9,140 bases of DNA from Nitrospirota bacterium (lineage in GTDB: Bacteria > Nitrospirota > JACRHJ01). The translations under genes were made by a program, and so were the position numbers. The notes beneath the pieces were generated by a model that saw nothing but the letters and a program-made list of their open reading frames with translations, was not told where the DNA came from and ran no database searches. Numbering within the stretch: position 1 is the first letter of the stretch; the number at the start of each line of letters is the position of its first letter. Where the stretch lies: the NCBI GenBank assembly GCA_021785055.1, contig JAJYGS010000082.1, positions 1-9,140 of the forward strand, given 5' to 3'. This document shows, piece after piece, positions 6,728-9,140 of the stretch.

Positions 6728-6770
6728 GCCCTCACCCCCTGCCCCTCTCCCAGAAACGGGCGAGGGGTTA
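6728..6770. repeat. Dispersed GC-rich palindromic repeat, copy 2
   Basis: Inverted copy of the element at 2030-2070. CCCCTCTCCC (6742-6751) pairs with GGGCGAGGGG (6758-6767) with one mismatch around a 6-base loop, and the tail CCCTCACCCCCTG precedes it. The copies share both flanks and differ mainly in the loop (ACC against AGAAAC) and in which arm carries the odd base. It sits 9 bases past the methyltransferase stop codon. Confidence 0.85.
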
Positions 6771-6779
6771 AGGAAGCTT

Positions 6780-8408
6780 TTATTCGAACAACGCCTCTTG
6801 CTCTGATTTATAAATCTCTTTCTTCGGCTGCTTAAACGTCAGGCCGCCGCCCGTATAATCCGGGTAATGCGGTTTCTCCGTGCCGTTCATTAATCCCTCG
6901 ATGGTCAGAATCTGGACCTTCGGGAAGTTCCCGTTATGCGGCGATTCGTAATATCCCGCGCTGACGGCTTCACGCTCCATCGGTTTCGTTGGTTTGGCAA
7001 GTGTTACGAATAAACCAATCTGCGCCTTCTCGCGGTCGATGACGTGCGCCAGGTCGCGTACCATTGAAACACCGACGTTCTCGCCGCCCTTTACGGATAT
7101 TATAATCTTCTTCGACGGGCCTTTGTCGTCCTGGAAGAAGATAAGCCCGTCTATGCCGCCGTCCGCGCCCTTTTTGCGGCCCTGGTATGGCTGGGCGTTG
7201 ACGAGCGGACATGCCCAGTATTGGAATTCATATGGATCGCGGGCAAACAGCTCGCGCGCGCCGTCCAAGTCCTTCGGCGTGCCGTGCACCTCGAACTGGA
7301 TGGGCGGCACGGAGTCCTTAAAAGCTTTGCGCATACGTATCTCGATAAGCGCTATGGCCAAGTGCGTGATGTCGATTCCAATCCAGCGGCGGTTCAGCTT
7401 CTGGGCCGCGTGGACGGCAGTCCCGCATCCGCAGAACGGGTCGAGTACGGTGTCGCCTTCGCCGCTTGAGGCTTGTATAATTCGCTCTAAAAGGGCGAGG
7501 GGTTTTTGCGTTGGGTAGCCGAGGTATTCATTGCCGAAAGCCGGGCTAATATCCTGCCAGTCGTTCTGCAAAGCGACGCCGGGCATCTCATCTAAATAGC
7601 GCTTATATGTGGGCATCCCCGTTTTTGTATATACAAGCCTGCCTTCGCGTTCAAACTGCTCCATCTTGGCTCTGGAATAAGCCCAGTAGCGACCTTTATA
7701 CGGCTTGACTCCGTGCCATTCATAGGAGGTGTCGCCGCCACGTTTGGCTGCGGTCAAATTATCCATACGATATTTCCTGCCCGTGCCTTCTTCCGTATGT
7801 CTATAAAAGGTAGCGATGTATTTTTCATCATAGGGGGTATAAAGCTGATTCCATTTCCAATTTTTGCTTTTAGTATAAAAGTAAATAATATCTCGAATAT
7901 TGCCATATTGCGCTCTGCCCTGTTTCGCATCGCTATGGGCGCTTGAGCGTTTCCAGCTAATTTCCGTGCGATAATTTTCTTTCCCGAACACCCCGTCCAG
8001 CACGACCTTTAGGTAATGGCTCGCCGTCGGGTCGCAGTGCAGGTAAAGGCTCCCGGTAGGCTTTAGCACCTTATGCAATTCCAGGAGGCGGTTCGCCATC
8101 ATGGTAAGGTATGCCATCATGTCGTTCTCGCCAAGGAAGTCCCGGAGCGCACGCATCATCTCCGCGACATCCGTGTTAGGCTGGCATAGTATCTCGGCGA
8201 ACTCGCGCTCGGCCTGCTCGCCCCAATGCCACGAGTCCTCGAACGCCATAATCTGCGCGTCGGAGTCGTGCCCCTTCGGGGACTTGAAAAGCAGGTTGTA
8301 ATCGCGCTTGGAATTAAACGGCGGGTCGAGGTATATCAGGTCCACGCTTTCATTGGCAATGGATTTGCGAAGCACGTCTAAGTTGTCGCCGAAATAGAGA
8401 TGGTTCAT
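6780..8408 (-). CDS. DNA amino-methyltransferase fused to Mrr-like nuclease domain
   Basis: Probable single-chain restriction-modification protein of 542 residues. The N-terminal part is a beta-class N4-cytosine/N6-adenine methyltransferase: catalytic motif DPPF (28-31) comes first, then a target-recognition region (about 150-270), GYPTQKP (297-303) and the S-adenosylmethionine motif DPFCGCGT (323-330). From about 390 a separate domain shows GADGGIDG (414-421) and ISVKGG (437-442), the Asp...x-x-Lys pattern of Mrr-type PD-(D/E)xK nucleases. This pairing could methylate and cut the same site, or the nuclease part could be a degenerate DNA-binding module. ATG at 8408 overlaps the stop of the upstream small gene (TGATG), with AGAGGA 10 bases upstream. 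A longer frame to 8531 lies inside that small gene and is rejected. Domain calls rest on motifs only. Confidence 0.88.
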   Translation of the reverse strand: MNHLYFGDNLDVLRKSIANESVDLIYLDPPFNSKRDYNLLFKSPKGHDSDAQIMAFEDSWHWGEQAEREFAEILCQPNTDVAEMMRALRDFLGENDMMAYLTMMANRLLELHKVLKPTGSLYLHCDPTASHYLKVVLDGVFGKENYRTEISWKRSSAHSDAKQGRAQYGNIRDIIYFYTKSKNWKWNQLYTPYDEKYIATFYRHTEEGTGRKYRMDNLTAAKRGGDTSYEWHGVKPYKGRYWAYSRAKMEQFEREGRLVYTKTGMPTYKRYLDEMPGVALQNDWQDISPAFGNEYLGYPTQKPLALLERIIQASSGEGDTVLDPFCGCGTAVHAAQKLNRRWIGIDITHLAIALIEIRMRKAFKDSVPPIQFEVHGTPKDLDGARELFARDPYEFQYWACPLVNAQPYQGRKKGADGGIDGLIFFQDDKGPSKKIIISVKGGENVGVSMVRDLAHVIDREKAQIGLFVTLAKPTKPMEREAVSAGYYESPHNGNFPKVQILTIEGLMNGTEKPHYPDYTGGGLTFKQPKKEIYKSEQEALFE

Positions 8409-8683
8409 CAGTGTCCAATCCTCTTCAGGAATTGTCTTGCGCAGTCCTCGGAGCAGAAGTGGAGCGTATTGCCGCCGAATGTCTTCTTTACCGCGCGGGA
8501 GACGGGGACGTATACCTTGCACTGCATGCACGAAACCATCTCGTCGCCCTCCGGGCGGTGCGCTTGCGGGACGGAACTGCCGGACGCGCTGCCAGGGCGC
8601 TGGCCCGTAAGGAATTTAAGCAGCCTGTCCAGGAAAAACCAGAAAGACGCGGCCAGGATGAGGAGAAGTATGATGCGGGCTAT
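8408..8683 (-). CDS. Small membrane-anchored four-cysteine protein (PP0621-like), ATA start
   Basis: A 91-residue protein fitted exactly between its neighbours. An N-terminal hydrophobic helix (about residues 3-18, ARIILLLILAASFWFF) is followed by a basic and Gly/Ser-rich linker and a zinc-type domain with CMQC (52-55) and FCSEDC (Cys77, Cys81). The pattern MVxCxxCxVxVP...FCSxxC resembles the PP0621 small-protein family of unknown function; the C-terminal part also recalls TRASH-like metal-binding fingers. No ATG, GTG or TTG precedes the membrane helix. ATA at 8681-8683, overlapping the TPR stop (ATAG), has AAGGAGG 7 bases upstream. Starting at the internal ATG (Met49) would lose the helix. 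The stop TGA overlaps the methyltransferase ATG. Presumably in the inner membrane with the metal site on one face; the role is unknown. Confidence 0.75.
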   Translation of the reverse strand: MARIILLLILAASFWFFLDRLLKFLTGQRPGSASGSSVPQAHRPEGDEMVSCMQCKVYVPVSRAVKKTFGGNTLHFCSEDCARQFLKRIGH

Positions 8684-9140
8684 TTTCCACCCTCCTTCAG
8701 CGCCTGCCGGAAGGCATCGACTTCCTGGCTGAGTTCCGTGTTTTCCTTCTGGTCCGGGACGTTCTTTATGAGCTTGTCGTATTCGGAGAGCGCGGCCTTG
8801 TAGTCATGCCTGGACTCGCCGAGCGTCAGGATGAGGTTTATTCTCGCCTGCGGGTGCTGCGGGTCGAGTTTCAAGACGGTGCGGTACTCTGTGATGGCCT
8901 GGTCCACCTGGCCGGTATCGCGCATGAGGGTGGCCATGTCCGTCCGGACGTTCACGTTGCCGGGGTCTATCTCAAGCGCCTGCTCGTAGCAGTTTATGCC
9001 TTGGCTCCACTTATCGGACGGCTGCGCAGAATTCCCTTCCCTGTTCACCTCGTCCTGACCCCAGTCGTAGTAGAGGTTCCCAAGCTGGATGAGGATATTC
9101 ACGTTCTTCGGGTCGTTCTTCAGGGCGGACTGCATCATCT
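8680..9140 (-). CDS. Tetratricopeptide-repeat protein, C-terminal part
   Basis: The frame runs off the right edge, so the N-terminus is missing; the ATG near 9138 is probably internal. The visible 152 residues hold about four TPR helix pairs: one around ALKNDPKNVNILIQLGNLYY, then YEQALEIDPGNVNVRTDMAT, then YRTVLKLDPQHPQARINLIL, and a last, poorer one starting YKAALSEYDKLIKNVP. TPR arrays bind protein partners and the family alone does not tell the role. Members placed next to small membrane zinc proteins often carry an N-terminal membrane helix, which could lie outside this window. The stop TAG at 8680-8682 overlaps the start of the next gene, suggesting coupled translation and a shared membrane-linked function. 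No catalytic domain is visible. Confidence 0.9.
   Translation of the reverse strand, partial: MMQSALKNDPKNVNILIQLGNLYYDWGQDEVNREGNSAQPSDKWSQGINCYEQALEIDPGNVNVRTDMATLMRDTGQVDQAITEYRTVLKLDPQHPQARINLILTLGESRHDYKAALSEYDKLIKNVPDQKENTELSQEVDAFRQALKEGGK
8681..8697 (-). promoter_or_regulatory. Shine-Dalgarno and ATA initiation site of the four-cysteine gene
   Basis: AAGGAGG (8691-8697), a 7-base spacer (8684-8690) and ATA (8681-8683). ATA shares two bases with the TAG stop of the TPR gene, making ATAG. The spacing equals that at the glcD ATT site. It decides the start because no standard codon is available in frame before the membrane helix. Confidence 0.6.

Noticed and set aside
8409..8531. N-terminal extension of the methyltransferase
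   Set aside because: It overlaps the four-cysteine gene in another frame. The methyltransferase fold starts at NHLYFGDNL right after the ATG at 8408, so the extension is not needed.
1..9140. CRISPR arrays, tRNA or rRNA genes, insertion sequences
   Set aside because: No regularly spaced repeats, tRNA-like cloverleaf, rRNA sequence or transposase motif was seen; only single palindromic elements occur.

Overview
This window is a compact bacterial segment in which every supported gene lies on the minus strand, so transcription runs from the right edge to the left. The DNA is GC-rich in its genes, with an AT-rich pocket near the left end (about 120-235) and another inside the methyltransferase gene (about 7600-7960). 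Short GC-rich palindromic repeats between genes, strong GGAGG ribosome sites and stop/start overlaps suggest a free-living, probably uncultured bacterium (for example from the Desulfobacterota, Nitrospirota or Omnitrophota). No rRNA, tRNA or ribosomal protein gene is present to settle this, so the taxon is a guess.

Right-hand block (9140 to 6780): the 3' part of a tetratricopeptide (TPR) protein gene runs in from beyond the edge. It is followed by a small gene for a membrane-anchored, four-cysteine protein that opens with a non-canonical ATA codon. Then comes a 542-residue protein that joins a beta-type DNA amino-methyltransferase to a C-terminal Mrr-like nuclease domain. The three genes overlap at their stop/start codons (ATAG and TGATG) and look translationally coupled.

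Junction (6779 to 6673): this 107-base gap holds two unrelated GC-rich palindromic elements side by side, followed by the ribosome site of the next gene.

Middle block (6672 to 2068): a RuBisCO-like protein (RLP), a GlcD-type FAD oxidase subunit, a GlcF-type iron-sulfur subunit and a small transaldolase form a tight operon. The RLP keeps almost the whole RuBisCO active site but has Cys where RuBisCO has the second active-site lysine (Lys177). The GlcD frame has no ATG, GTG or TTG upstream of its conserved N-terminus and appears to start at ATT, overlapping the RLP stop. An RLP beside a 2-hydroxy-acid oxidase suggests a pathway that splits a phosphorylated beta-keto sugar acid and oxidises the released glycolate-like product, with transaldolase and glucose-6-phosphate isomerase linking to central sugar-phosphate metabolism. 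This is inference from known RLP chemistry and gene order.

Left-hand block (2067 to 1): one copy of a dispersed repeat fills the gap between the transaldolase and a small FmdB-type zinc-ribbon gene and seems to supply the latter's ribosome site. A GC hairpin and a possible promoter separate fmdB from pgi (glucose-6-phosphate isomerase). The final 223 bases carry no gene, only an AT-rich stretch and a strong hairpin at 8-44.

Most notable are the RLP-GlcD-GlcF-transaldolase operon and two independent stop/start overlaps that use non-canonical AUU and AUA initiation codons, each with a strong Shine-Dalgarno exactly 7 bases upstream.
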